Source of the DNA: Ramazzottius varieornatus | Taxonomy: Eukaryota; Tardigrada; Eutardigrada; Parachela; Ramazzottiidae | Length of the DNA: 64,000 nucleotides | Direction of reading: 5' to 3' | NCBI GenBank assembly: GCA_001949185.1 | Contig: BDGG01000005.1 | Span: forward strand, 62,001-126,000 | Shown: positions 47,701-59,200 of the stretch, one piece after another | How positions within the stretch are numbered: the first letter of the stretch is position 1 | How the letters are laid out: each line of letters starts with the position of its first letter | The notes under the pieces: model-generated | Told to the model about the DNA's origin: nothing | The model's input: the letters and a program-made list of their open reading frames with translations, nothing else | Databases searched by the model: none | Made by a program: the position numbers and the translations under genes

Positions 47701-50700
47701 TACTCAACAGCAGTGAAGCGACTGGTAACTTCCCATTTCTGGCAGCTGTGTGCGTGAGACAAAAGATGCGATTAGACTATCCTGGATGACTTGAAACTTG
47801 GAGGGTACAGTACAGACATTTCTAGTACCTAAATGGAGAGGCGTTGTTTCGGTCATTGTCGTCGCTGCATCCGCCATTACGCCGGTGACGTTAAGTAAAA
47901 GCCGAACGGTATTTTCTTGACCAGAGTGTGAGGCACCTGGAAAACCCATCCAAGGATGAGCTTGCACGGCGTATAACGAGAGCGGTTATGGCGTACAATG
48001 CAAAGCTGTCATTCCAGGCTCGATCTGGAGATGCTTGACCAGGGGATTGTTGGCGGTGGGCTGTTCCGACAAGGTGGTTGCAGGGACATCGACCAACAAC
48101 TCCCGCACAAAATCACTTTGTCCACAAAATGCAGCCTGATAGAGACGAGAACTCGATGAAGCAAGAATCTACACGGAAGCTTCGCTGAGCTTCTAAAAGA
48201 CCTTACCAAGTGTAGCGGTGTCAGTCCTGTCTGGAATGACGTAAGGTCAGACAGGTTTATGGACCGTTAGTGGTTCTAGTCGATCGATCATAAGGTGACT
48301 TACTTTTATACTGCAGACGTTCAAAGAAACTGCATCCCTCAGAGCATCCAGAATTTTCACGTGTCCGTATCTTGCTGCAAGATGTAGAGGAGTAAGTCCT
48401 TCCTGGAATACATCCCGATAAATTTACGAAGCAAGATTTTTCAAACGAGGTTATTACCTTGTTTTCTTCGGCAACAGGTGCGCCTTCCGCGATCAGCATT
48501 TTTACCATAATATCGCGACCGGTCGCAGCAGCGATATGCAACACTGACGACTCCGTAGACTGTAAGCCCCACAAGTTAGTTCACAACTACAAGTTCCATC
48601 TGTCGCAGCTTATCGTACCTTCACTTTCGACGACACGACCAGCTCTCTGTTATGAGCCAGGAGCACTTGAATGACGTCCACGCACCCATTTTTGGCGGCC
48701 TAAGTGACCAAGAACCTCAGCTTGATGTTGCATGAGTAATGAGAGAGAACCCACTGATAAATTTACCGTGTGAGCGATGTTCAGTCCCTTCTGCAAGAAT
48801 ACGACGTAAAAGATTACTCAATATACCAGGTCGCACGTTGGTTGTGTCGCATTGAGTTTTACCATGTCGTAAATATCGAAGAAGTCAGTATCTCTGAGGG
48901 TTTGGAGGAAAAGTTTCACTATGTTCGCATGATTTCCGGTAGCTCCCAGATGGGCTGGTGTGCGACCGCCCCCATCTTTTGCCAAGCCGTCGGCACCAAG
49001 ACGCAGCAGATGTTCACAGATGCTCAGCTGACCGGCTTGTGCAGCTAAGAATACACTCTCGTCGAAATTTTCCTTCCAGTTATAGTTTGACTATGGACTT
49101 CATGGGACCATTTCATACCCAAGTGCAGCGGTGTTTTTTTCGACATTGACACGACGTCTGTGGCTGCTTGGTATTTATCGACCAGCAACTCCACGATGTT
49201 CGAAGCGCCTCTCTCGGCTGCAACATGCGCTGCGGTGACGCCATCTTTGTTCTTGGCGTTCACGAAAGCCTTGTGTTGTAGCAGGATGTCCACCACATCC
49301 AAGTGGTCGTTTTCAGCCGCCAGATGAAGGGCCGCTCGTCCTTCCTCGTCGAACACGTCCACGCGGGCGTGGTTCTTGAGTAGCACCCGAACAATGTCGG
49401 CGTTTCCTTGTTGACTGGCCGTGAGCAACGGCGACCAACCGTTCTATGAAAAATACAGAACTACAGGTGCAGAAAATTCTACTTGAAATTTTATTCGTTG
49501 ATATTAATCGACAGAGAAGGCCCTCTACCTTGTCCTGCTTGTTAATGCCGGTAGCAAGCTTTTCGGCACCAAAGTAACCGATAATGGTCGAGAGGATTTC
49601 AAAGTTTCCATAACGTGCACAGTAATGGAGGGGAGTTTCCAAAGACTTAAAAACAGAAACAGACCGATCGAAAAATATGACTTCAGCAAGAGAAGGCTCC
49701 CTATACCTCTATTGTTGGGGCGTTTGGGTCACCGTGAAAATCCAGCAAGAGCTGAGTTAGCATTTGGTCCTCTCCGGGAAAATGTTCCTTATCCAAAGTC
49801 ACTTGGGCCACTAGAGGAGAAATACAAAATTATGAGACTTTGGTTCACTGAGTGTTGCGGTACAAGGAGGAAACTAACCATGGTGCATTGCGGTTTCACC
49901 CACGTCGTCTGCCACGTTCACCGCTTGGGCAGCAGCGTCGCGGGACTCGGTACGGGTGATGAAGTCCAACAGTTCCCTGACCACGTCGTAATTGCAGCAC
50001 AATGTCGCAATGTGTAAAGGGGTCTCTCCGCCATGGTTTGTGTCGTTGACGCTGGCTCCTTCAGCCATCAAGATCTTGACAAGCTTTAGCGAACCCGCTG
50101 TTACAGCAACTACCAAAAACCTACGGTAAGAGTTATTCGGATAAGGAGCGGGCTGATAAACTGCTTACCGTGTAACGGAGTGGTTCCATCAGTCATGCGA
50201 GACACAGGCCTAGCTCCAGATTTCAAAAGGTACTCAGCGGACAGATCTCCGTGAGATGACCTTGCTGCAAGGTGTAGGGGACTTTCTTCCAACGGGCCAC
50301 CTGTAAAAGAAGAACAGAGACGGACGTGTGCGTCCGTGCCAGTAATGGCCATTCGACGAAGCGAGCAAGTGTGGACTGGAATACCTTTAGCATTGACCGC
50401 AGCGCCCCTTCCTATCAGAACCTCCACGACATTGGGGAATCCCGCTTCCACAGCTCTGAAAGACACAATTGAGGTGTACGCTGCATTATGACGCTATGAG
50501 ATACCCTATAAGATTTTTACATGTGCAAAGAAGTGAAGCCCTCCTTCGTCGGCGCGTCGACCTTGGAGCCGTTCTTCAGGAGAACTTGCACGACATCCGC
50601 ATGACCTAACAACAAAAGTGCCAAGTTAAAATCGCTTTTCTGCTGGAATCTAGATTACGTACGTACACGCACCGTTCTTGGCTGCCACATGCAAGGCGAG

Positions 50701-52740
50701 ATTCCCTTCCTTGTTAGGCATACTGACCGGAACGCCTCGTTTGATAAGCAGCTCCACGGTAGCGGCGTGACCGGCCAAGGCGGCAATATGCGCTAAGGTC
50801 GAACCGTCCTTGGTTCTCGTCTTCAGAGACCCACGGAAACGTTCTACCAGCGTGTCCACCACGTTGGTCAGACCCTTCTCAACAGCTAAGCTCAAGGCCG
50901 ATCGCCCTTCATTGTCCAGTATGTTCGGATCTGCACGCTTCTCGTACAAGAGGTTGACCGCGTCGATGTGCCCGAGCCTAGTTGCGAGGTGGAGCAAAGT
51001 CTCTCCATCAACCTATGTTTAGAATTTTCAACATATTTCTCCTGTGCAAACCAATAGGCTTGGATGGCCTTTTTAGCCTTACATTCTGGTTATCCAGAGG
51101 CGCTTCTTTTTCCAAAAGAATTCGGAATATCTCGGTGTTTTTCTTGCGGATCATGTAGTGAGCCAAGGTGTCTCCGTTCTGTTCCTGAAAAAACATATCG
51201 ATGGTCGCTACGTCTTCCGGGTACACGGTCATGATGTTTATGTCTGCGGGAATGCGGAAGCATAATATACGAACTGGATTTTGATAACAGAGTTGCTGAT
51301 GGGCGTCCTCTGACAGCAGTCCGTGGATGACGTGAAGGTTGCCGTTTTCCGTTGCGCGCCACAACGGAATAAACCCTTCCTGCAAAACATCCGTTTGAGC
51401 ATAACTCAATAAGGAAATCGTGTACAGTCATGCAACAGTAGTTTAATTTGTTTGATCTTCCTCACCTTGTCCATCGTCATCTTTCCTTCCGGTCCCGACA
51501 ACGGGAGGAGAAACTGCGTGATCGGCCAAGCTCCGAACTTCCGCATGACGGAAATATGGATTGGCAATTGTTCCAGTATCTACAACATACAGCAGACACT
51601 TATGCACAGACTTCGTTGTTCTCCGATGATGTGAGAACATAACCGATGACTTTGGAGTTTCCGCAGAAGCTCGGTGAAACAAAGAGATGATGGCTAAACA
51701 GTACTAACTCCTCCTTTAATGGTAGCATCCGCACCCAGCTGGATGATCAGGCGGACCATTTCTTCCTTGGCTTCTCTCGCAGCAATGTGAAGTGCTGTCT
51801 CCCCTTCCTACGCAGAATGTCAGATTTCACTGAGATGGCTGGCAGTTGGCGTTGAAGACTTACAAACCTGGTTTTTCGCGTTGATGTCGGCTCCTAACTT
51901 GACTAGCATTTCCGCGGGCACCGGTCGACTTTCTTTCGCACAAACCATCAATGGCGTCATTAGGGTTTCCTACAACGGAAGGAATATTGGTCGGCGCTTC
52001 TGAAACATTAGAACGTGGGCAAACGACCTGAACCAGATCGTTTTCCCAAGTGACGCAGACGATCAGCCAATAACAATGAAAATGTGCGCCACTTTAGAAT
52101 TAGATCTCGTTCAATATCATAGCTCGATAAAGTCCCGTACCTCTTCGGCGAAAGCAATGGCCGCGGTGACCTGCTCCTGCTTCTCCGGATAGCGATTCGC
52201 TTTCTCCAAGAGCCGAAGAAGGTTCTCCAGAGACGTCCAGCTGGAGGTCTGACATGCTTCCATAACCAAGAGCCCAACGTTTTCCGGCAGTTCCGGGTTT
52301 TCCAGCATGTTGCCCGATCTCGGTGACGGCGACCGTCGGAAGAATTCGCCTTGTTCTCGATGGCCTTGATCCTCTCTTCCGACGTCAAGTTCATCCCCGT
52401 TCATGCTGCTGCCTGGCCTTTCCTCGTTCCTTGAGGACAGTCGCAGTCCTTGTGCCAGTAGCTGCTCTTGGGTCGCCATCACTGATGTGGACTTGGGTAC
52501 TTTCCATTTCGCGGTCGTAGGAAGGAACTTGGCGTGGGCTGATTGAGACTTCACCTTCGAGACATCCGTTTGAGATGGTTCGACAATCTTGACATTGGTA
52601 TGTTCGTCGGTAAGAGGCGATGGTGGAGGGGGAAAGTCTTCGGTCATGCCAATGTGATAGGTCCCGTTCTGGGAAGGAGCAGGTAGAGGAGGCAAGACGC
52701 GAACTCCCATAAAGTTCTTCCTCTCGTGAATTCGCGCCAT
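44798..52740 (-). CDS. TRPN channel, NOMPC-type, copy 1 (complete, ~30 exons)
   Basis: Exons: 52740-52141, 51969-51868, 51807-51709, 51579-51466, 51379-51275, 51184-51083, 51012-50673, 50605-50521, 50455-50385, 50300-50169, 50109-49879, 49810-49707, 49645-49529, 49443-49119, 49044-48863, 48790-48767, 48699-48619, 48559-48458, 48402-48304, 48230-48207, 48135-47997, 47936-47829, 47745-47570, 47495-47001, 46746-46205, 46015-45989, 45927-45620, 45544-45533, 45442-45260, 45169-45059, 44946-44798. All phases agree; about 1762 aa. Residues 1-200 are Pro/Ser rich. About 29 ankyrin repeats follow (T-P-L-H-L-A type), the number in Drosophila NOMPC, then a linker, S1-S6, pore A-L-F-G-T-V, S6 with L-I-N-L-L-I-A-M-L-S-D-T-Y-Q-R-I-Q and the TRP region. 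The family forms a tetrameric cation channel gated by force through its ankyrin spring. Four coding exons are 12-27 nt. The 51184/51275 boundary uses a GTTCGT donor and rests partly on comparison with copy 2. Confidence 0.9.
45533..45544 (-). other. 12-nt microexon in TRPN copy 1 (S6)
   Basis: CCACGATGGTCG sits between a strong acceptor (TTTTTTCAG) and a GTAAGT donor. Skipping the two flanking introns rebuilds Y-L-L-T-T-M-V-V-L-I-N-L-L, the S6 sequence shared with copy 2. Both introns (75 and 90 nt) are multiples of three without a stop, so retention would not shift the frame. Confidence 0.75.
46074..46194. mobile_element. Family A palindromic MITE copy (intronic)
   Basis: Left end AACGTAAGCAAATG, right end CATTTGCCCACGTC. 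Core CACTGGCGCATG / GTGTGCGCCACTTAAG around TTATTGGCTGGAG. It makes up about two thirds of the TRPN-1 intron 46016-46204. Confidence 0.8.
46857..46935. mobile_element. Family A palindromic MITE copy (intronic)
   Basis: AAGATCGTTATCTCAAGTGGCGCA pairs with TGCGCCACTTGAAACAACGA, around TTATTGGCTGGAG; a ghost of the right end (GATTTGCCGG) remains. It lies in TRPN-1 intron 46747-47000, which copy 2 lacks. Confidence 0.75.
52012..52110. mobile_element. Family A palindromic MITE copy (intronic, inverted)
   Basis: Starts GAACGTGGGCAAACG; arms CCCAAGTGACGCA / TGTGCGCCACTTTAG around the reverse-complement spacer CAGCCAATAACAATG. It lies in the first intron of TRPN-1. Confidence 0.75.
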
Positions 52741-53265
52741 TGAGCTCGTGCACTATGCTGCTCGCTCAAACTGGGAGATCGGATCATAGAGTAAGTGAAA
52801 ATCTCTCACCGGGTCTTTATAGCAAGTGTTAGACGCAGTGGGCTTGCTTGTTCGTGGTTATGAGGGATTCAACCCGGAAATCGAAAATCTGTCGAACTAT
52901 TATAGTTCGGCAGGTTTTCTGGACTGTTTACTTATGACGTCCGCAACAGCGTGCATGACTTCCGCATTGTTCTTGAGCTTGGTTTGTTTGTGTTAATACA
53001 TGTGTATGCTTGAATGAATATCTTGAGTCCTTGCTATCCTGTGCCTCGGTTGTCCTGCGCTCAAGCTCAAATGGTTGTTTGCGATCTCAAAATCAAACTA
53101 ACCAGCCTGCAGACTACGGGCAAATGAGACTTTACATGAAAGTTATTAGATGCAAAGAAGAATAGACTACAGTAAAAGTCAAAAACGCCGTCGGAAAAAA
53201 ATTGCATGCATGCATATGGTTCGTGAAAGAAAATAAATTATTACTCTACCTCAAATATCGAGCTA
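52741..53265. other. Gap between TRPN copies 1 and 2
   Basis: About 525 nt between the start of TRPN-1 and the stop of TRPN-2, so it must contain the TRPN-1 promoter and the TRPN-2 3' UTR. A short palindrome near 52882-52921 (AAATCTGTCGAACTATTATAGTTCGGCAGGTTTT) is the only structure seen. Confidence 0.5.
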
Positions 53266-56200
53266 TCAAATCTCCTGCTCAATGCCGAGAAGCACCGCGG
53301 TATTCTCCAGCTCATAATCGGTTGCAGAGCCTCCGCGATACGCAGATACCACGGATTCCCAGTCGATCACATCGACCAGCCTTTTCACAGGCACCTTCTT
53401 GAAATGCGCCGAAGCGCCACCTATCATGTGAAATACACATTAGACCACACCAACGGAAGCCTCTCTTTGACCAGTAAACCGATCACGTGAATAACACTTC
53501 CCGTGCAAACAAAGTGTACCTTCTCCGGAGTCTTGGAAGCTTTTTCGCCAGCTTAGGACATGCGAACCTTCTCTGCTGGTCTTGCCACTCGGCGCGAGCT
53601 CTTCGGTCGACCCAGATCCGCCACCTCTACGCATACTCATACACTCTGGAAACATGACACGATATTCTTCCTTGTAAGTGTTGCACCACCGAAATCGACT
53701 AAGATATTACTTTTTAGACCCTTATAGGCATAGGTCGCGGAGACGGTAATCACATTGAGAGGCGGTGGGCTGATGGCGGACTTCTGAGTATTGATGATTA
53801 GCTTGGCGCGCCCAAACTTCCACTCAAGGTCCGATCGAGCTTGAATACGCTGGTATGTGTCCGATAACATGGCAATCAACAGGTTGATTAGTACAACCAT
53901 GGTCACTATAAGAGAGATGTTATCATTGTTATGAGGCCTTGTCGGTACGAATAGTTCGTGATCTAGAGGCCGGCAAACGAACGGTCGCCTTAAGTGGTGT
54001 ACGCGTCCAGCCTATAGCAATGAAATGTGCGCCACTAGAGGTAGCAATCTCGCACCTACGACCTCCAGCTCCAGTTAACTTTTGTGTTGGTCGACGGTGA
54101 AGTTGGGGACTTACCCATGAGGAAAATCATAACCAATATTTTTATAAGCGTGCTTGAAAACGGTGGACTGTTGGGCGCCGCTGGCATGTGCGTGGGATCC
54201 TACAATAAAACCCAGAAAATTTAGAGAAATAAGACATTTTGGTAATGTACAGTACTTACCACGAGGCCGAAAAGAGCGAAGTAGAGATATTGAAAGCTGA
54301 CGAGCGGATCCGAAGCCATATCGATGATAACGCTGTGCGGATAGTAATAACCGCTTTCCGTCATGTTAGGCTGCTGAGTATCCAGGAACATGGCGGACGA
54401 ACTGAAGGAGAAGCCGATCATGAACAATGAAAGCACAACCAGGAAGCGCATTAGGTCCTTCACGAGGTCTTGAATGATGATTCCCATGGGACCGAACATG
54501 TAGTGGAAGGATAGATAACTAAACAACGAAAAAGTAACTTCTCACTACACATCCGATCGGCGTATTGATTGGTTTCTGCTACAATGTGTTAAGCATCTTG
54601 CTTATGAAATATGAATTTCGGCCTGTTTCCGTACGATTCTTAACTTAGCAATGTTCTACGGCTCATTAGTCCCTGGAACGTCTTCAAGGACTTACTTCAC
54701 AATCTGAATGCAAGCAAACAGTCCCGCGGTAGCAAACAGTTGGTTCCGAACGTACAGCAGGATGGTTGCCGTTGTGCCGGTAAACGCGAAAGCGATGCCA
54801 TGCATGATGATACCCAACGCACAAAAGCCCAACACGATAATCCGGATCCATCCCAGTCCGCTACGTTCTTCCGCTGTGAAGAACTCATCGATGACTTTTC
54901 CGATTAGCCATACCAGCAGCAGCCATTCCGCCCATTCCGGTAGCGGATCTATTCGATCGTACAGGTTTTCGAATGGCGAGAGGAAAACAAGGATGAGTAC
55001 CACGATGAAGAACAGATGGCTGACAATGGAACTCATCAGCTTCATGAAGGGTATTTCGCTATAACGCCCAATGGGCAGCGACATCACCAGCCAGAACGGC
55101 GGGAACAGCAGGAATGCCAGGAACATCATGGTACTCTTTCCATCGGACCATTCCTGGTTGCCGTACCATACATCACTGAGGAAACGTTGTACCTGGTTAA
55201 CAGATAAATTCATGTGACAATATTGTACATGCTAGAGCCATCTGCGTACACCTGCATACACCTGACTGTGCAGTTACTGTATCAGGGAGTATGCATGTGA
55301 ATGAAAAAGTGTGAAAGTCATACCGATGGCTCAGCTACGACTTCTTTGTGGCTTCCTTCCACCAAAATGTCCATCAGAGACTTGTTGTTCTGGTCGATAG
55401 CTCGAAGGACCAAGGCAGGACCGAAGCGGTTACAGGAAATGGTCAGCAAGTCATTTCCCAGGGTCTCGCAGAACTTGCTGGCCAAGATGCTGTCTCGCTC
55501 AAGCTCTTTCTCGCGTGAGGACTGGTCTTGGTAGAACCTGGATAGTTTCAGTGCGATTTCCACGGGTGAAGGCGAGGTCGTGATGAAGTCTTCCAGGGCT
55601 TTTTGGTGGAACATCTTGCCGCAGTTCATGAGATCGAACAGGAAAGCGCGGTCTTCAAGGAGCTTGAATACGTCGTGATCTTTCAAGATTAGGTACGTCA
55701 GGACATCGGTCTTCAGGGCATTGGCTGCATAACAGAGAGGAATCTTTCCATCGGAGGTTTCGCTGACTGGAGAAGCTCCTGCTTCAACCAGCACTTTGAC
55801 CACTTTGAGGTACCCGGCTTTCGCAGCATGGTGCAATGCCGTCCATCCATTCTGTACAGAACACACGAGTAAAGATGACCGTAGAAGAGTGAGCAGATCG
55901 AAACTCCCAAACACTCAAAATCCTTCAACGTTGCCTGTGGGCAACTGAAACATTCTACCTATCTGGAATTCCGGAATGAATTTCATCTTTTTACAAAATG
56001 CAAAATTGTCATCTACGGTAGCTATTTGTATGGTCATGTTGTTTACATTGTCTTCCGAAGCGACATCGGCTCCTTGCCCAAGCAACAAGGAAGCCATTTC
56101 CTCATGGCCATTGGCACCAGCTAGCATCAGAGCGTTACGACCCTTCTTGTCGCGAGTATCGAGCTGAGCGGAGGACTTGCTAAGAAGCAAACCCACGATC

Positions 56201-59200
56201 GGAAGATGGCCATTGAGAGCAGCTAAATGAAGAGGAATCAAGCCGCTAATATCAGCGGCTGCATCCACCTGCACACCTATAAAGACAGAAGGATACCACT
56301 GCATGTTCTTACCGAAAGGCTGAACTTATTACCTGGGTAGTTCAACAGTAGACGGACCATGTTCTCCTGCCCACTATGAGCAGCGAGGTGCAGCGGAGTA
56401 AGGCCTGGTTCGCCACCAATTTCTTTGACGATGGCGTTGTTGATTGTTGGCTGATCTGATACAATGGTTGCTGGTACTGTTGTGAGCAGCTCACGCGCAA
56501 ACTCGACTTGCCCATAGAAAGCTGTAAAGCGGCAATTGAATATATGTATGAGAGTCAGTTCAGCAGGCGGAATGAAAGGTACTCTGGGATAAGTTACCCG
56601 CTAGGTGGAGGGCCGATAGGCCAGTCTTCACACTGGATAACTTTAGCGAGATGAGTTCTTTCAGGATCTCGAGGACGGAAACATATCCAAATTTGGCTGC
56701 GAGATGAAGAGGTGTCATACCGTCAGCGTTCTCTTCCACCGGCGACGCCCCTCCTTCCACGAGGACCTTGACTACTTCTGCATGACCTCCGGCTGCCGCC
56801 AGATGGAGTGCCGTTGAGTCGTCGGTCTACGACCAAATTTAATCGTAATGTCTTTGCATAAATTTGATACTGTTAACCCAGCCAGGAGTAACTTGGACCC
56901 ACCCGGATTTTTGCTGTGATAACTTGCTGTTTGTCGAAGCTCATCAAAAGGCGAACGACCTCATCGGATCCATTTTGGGCTGCAATATGAGCCACAGTAT
57001 ATCCATTCTGGAGAGGAGAAACTTCCATCATTGTGGGACGAGACATAGTGAAGAATGCACTGTACCAACCTCGTCTACCATTGTCATAGGATTTGAGTCT
57101 GCTTGAACTTTCAGAAAAAGCTCCACGATGGAAGAATGATCGTTTTCGGCGGCCAAATGCAACGGCGTAAGCCCTTTCTGAAGTAACACTAGACGGTAAA
57201 ACATATCTCTCCATACAAGCAAAGCTTCGATCAAAGCTGCACACCTGGTCTTTGGCGTTCGGGTCGGCTTTCATCCGTAACAGCACATCGCAAATTTCCA
57301 GTTTCCCGTACTGCGCAGCCATATGGAGAGGTGTTCGTTTCGCCTACCAAAAGACAGTTCAGTCTTTGATTTCACACGATTTTGACGGGGATTTTAGTTT
57401 CGTACCAGCGACAATGCATCGATAGCGGCATCGTACTTTTCCACCAAAACCTGGACTATCTCGGTCCATCCCTTCATGGCCGCCAAATGTGTGGGAGTCA
57501 AGCCTAGTTTACTCTTGGCGTTGACGAAAGCTTTGTGGTGAAGCAGCAGGTCGACAATGTCCAGGTGCCCGTTTTCTGCTGCGATGTGCAAAGCCGCTTT
57601 TCCTTGCTGACAGAGACATATGGATACATATACGTGGTAGAACAGAAGGAAAACGGGTGTGCGCACTGTACCTCGTCGAACACATCAACTCGCGCGTTAT
57701 TTCTCAACAACTGCCGGACAACCTCTTCGTGGCCGTGTTCCGACGCAGTCAGCAGCGGCGACCAACCGTTCTGTTTCAATAAAAAAACATTTGAGTTCCC
57801 GACCGATAGTTTCCGAGAGGCCAAACTCGTCACGAACCTTCGCCTGTCTGTTCAACGCGACTTGCAGTCGACCAGGTCCTTGATGCTTGATAATGGTCAT
57901 GAGGATATTCACGTTCCCGCATCGAGCGCAGTAGTGCAGCGGAGTCTCATTGCTCTTAAATATTGCGGCCAATTGTGTCACACATACTAAACATGCGAGT
58001 CGAAGTAAAGAACAATCGAACCATTTTGGTTTGTATGTTGACGTCGGCGTTATAGTCCAGGAGAAGTAGAACGATCTTGACATCTTCCCCCTCGGAATGG
58101 GCCATATCGGTGGTGAGCTCCGTCGCGTAATGAAAGCTAGTTTCTCCTTCCTACAAGATACTCAAGATGTGGTTTCAGCCTTCGAAGTAACCAAGAGATC
58201 GTCGTACACTAGTTTGATCCACTCACCAGATTCTGCGCGTTGACCATGTTAGTGGCATCATTGCGCGACTGCTTGTTGGCCACATGCTCGATCAGTTCTT
58301 TGACGACAAAGTAATTGCAGGCTCGTACTGCAACGTGGAGCGCCGTCTCCCCGCTCGCACTGGTGGCCAGTGGGTTGGCTTCTTCCAACAGGAGAATCTG
58401 TACCATCCGAAGTGCTCCAAACCTGGCTGCGACATGCATGGCCGTTTCCCCGTTCTCCATTGTGTTGTTCACGTCAGCGCCAGATTTGATCAACATCTCG
58501 GCACAGAGCTCCCCATTGGGTACACGAGCGGCAATATGCAGCGGAGTCTCCCCCGCAGCGCCCCCTTTCACGTCCACTGAAGCTCCGTAACCGAGCAGCG
58601 CCTCCGTCACCTGCGGCTTCCCGTACTCCACTAAAAACAAGAAACGTTTTCATAAAATCCAAGCCTGAAACTAAACTTATTTTCTGCTTGGATGTAGAGA
58701 AAGAGAACGTTTCATTCTTTGGGATAGATGCTAATTTGAGATTTGCTGTTTTTCCAGATCTCGATGAACTTCCTCCTTTTTCGGCGGCGCTACTTCAAAC
58801 TTAATCGATCAGTCGGTGGACGAATTCGCCAGTTCACTACGAATGTCTCTTGTGCTAAAATCCAAAACCTTGGCTTGCTCGACTTGCCTGCCAGATGTAA
58901 TGCCGTGTAGTTTTCGTTTGTTTTCGCGTCCACAGGCGAACCGTTCTCGATCAGGATTCCGGTGACTCTGACGTGGCCTACGCGAAACAACTTTCAGTGA
59001 CTAACTAAGAGGCACACGCGTTTCTACCGGAAGTGTACCTGTTCGAGCTGCGGCGTGGAGTGCCAGAGCTCCAGACTTGTTTGGCATATTTAGTGGGACA
59101 CCGCGCTTGAGGAGTGCGATGGTGGCATCGGGATGTCCAGTCAAAGCGGCCAAGTGGGCCAACGTACTACCATCCTGCAAAGTACTGGAATGTGTGCTTT

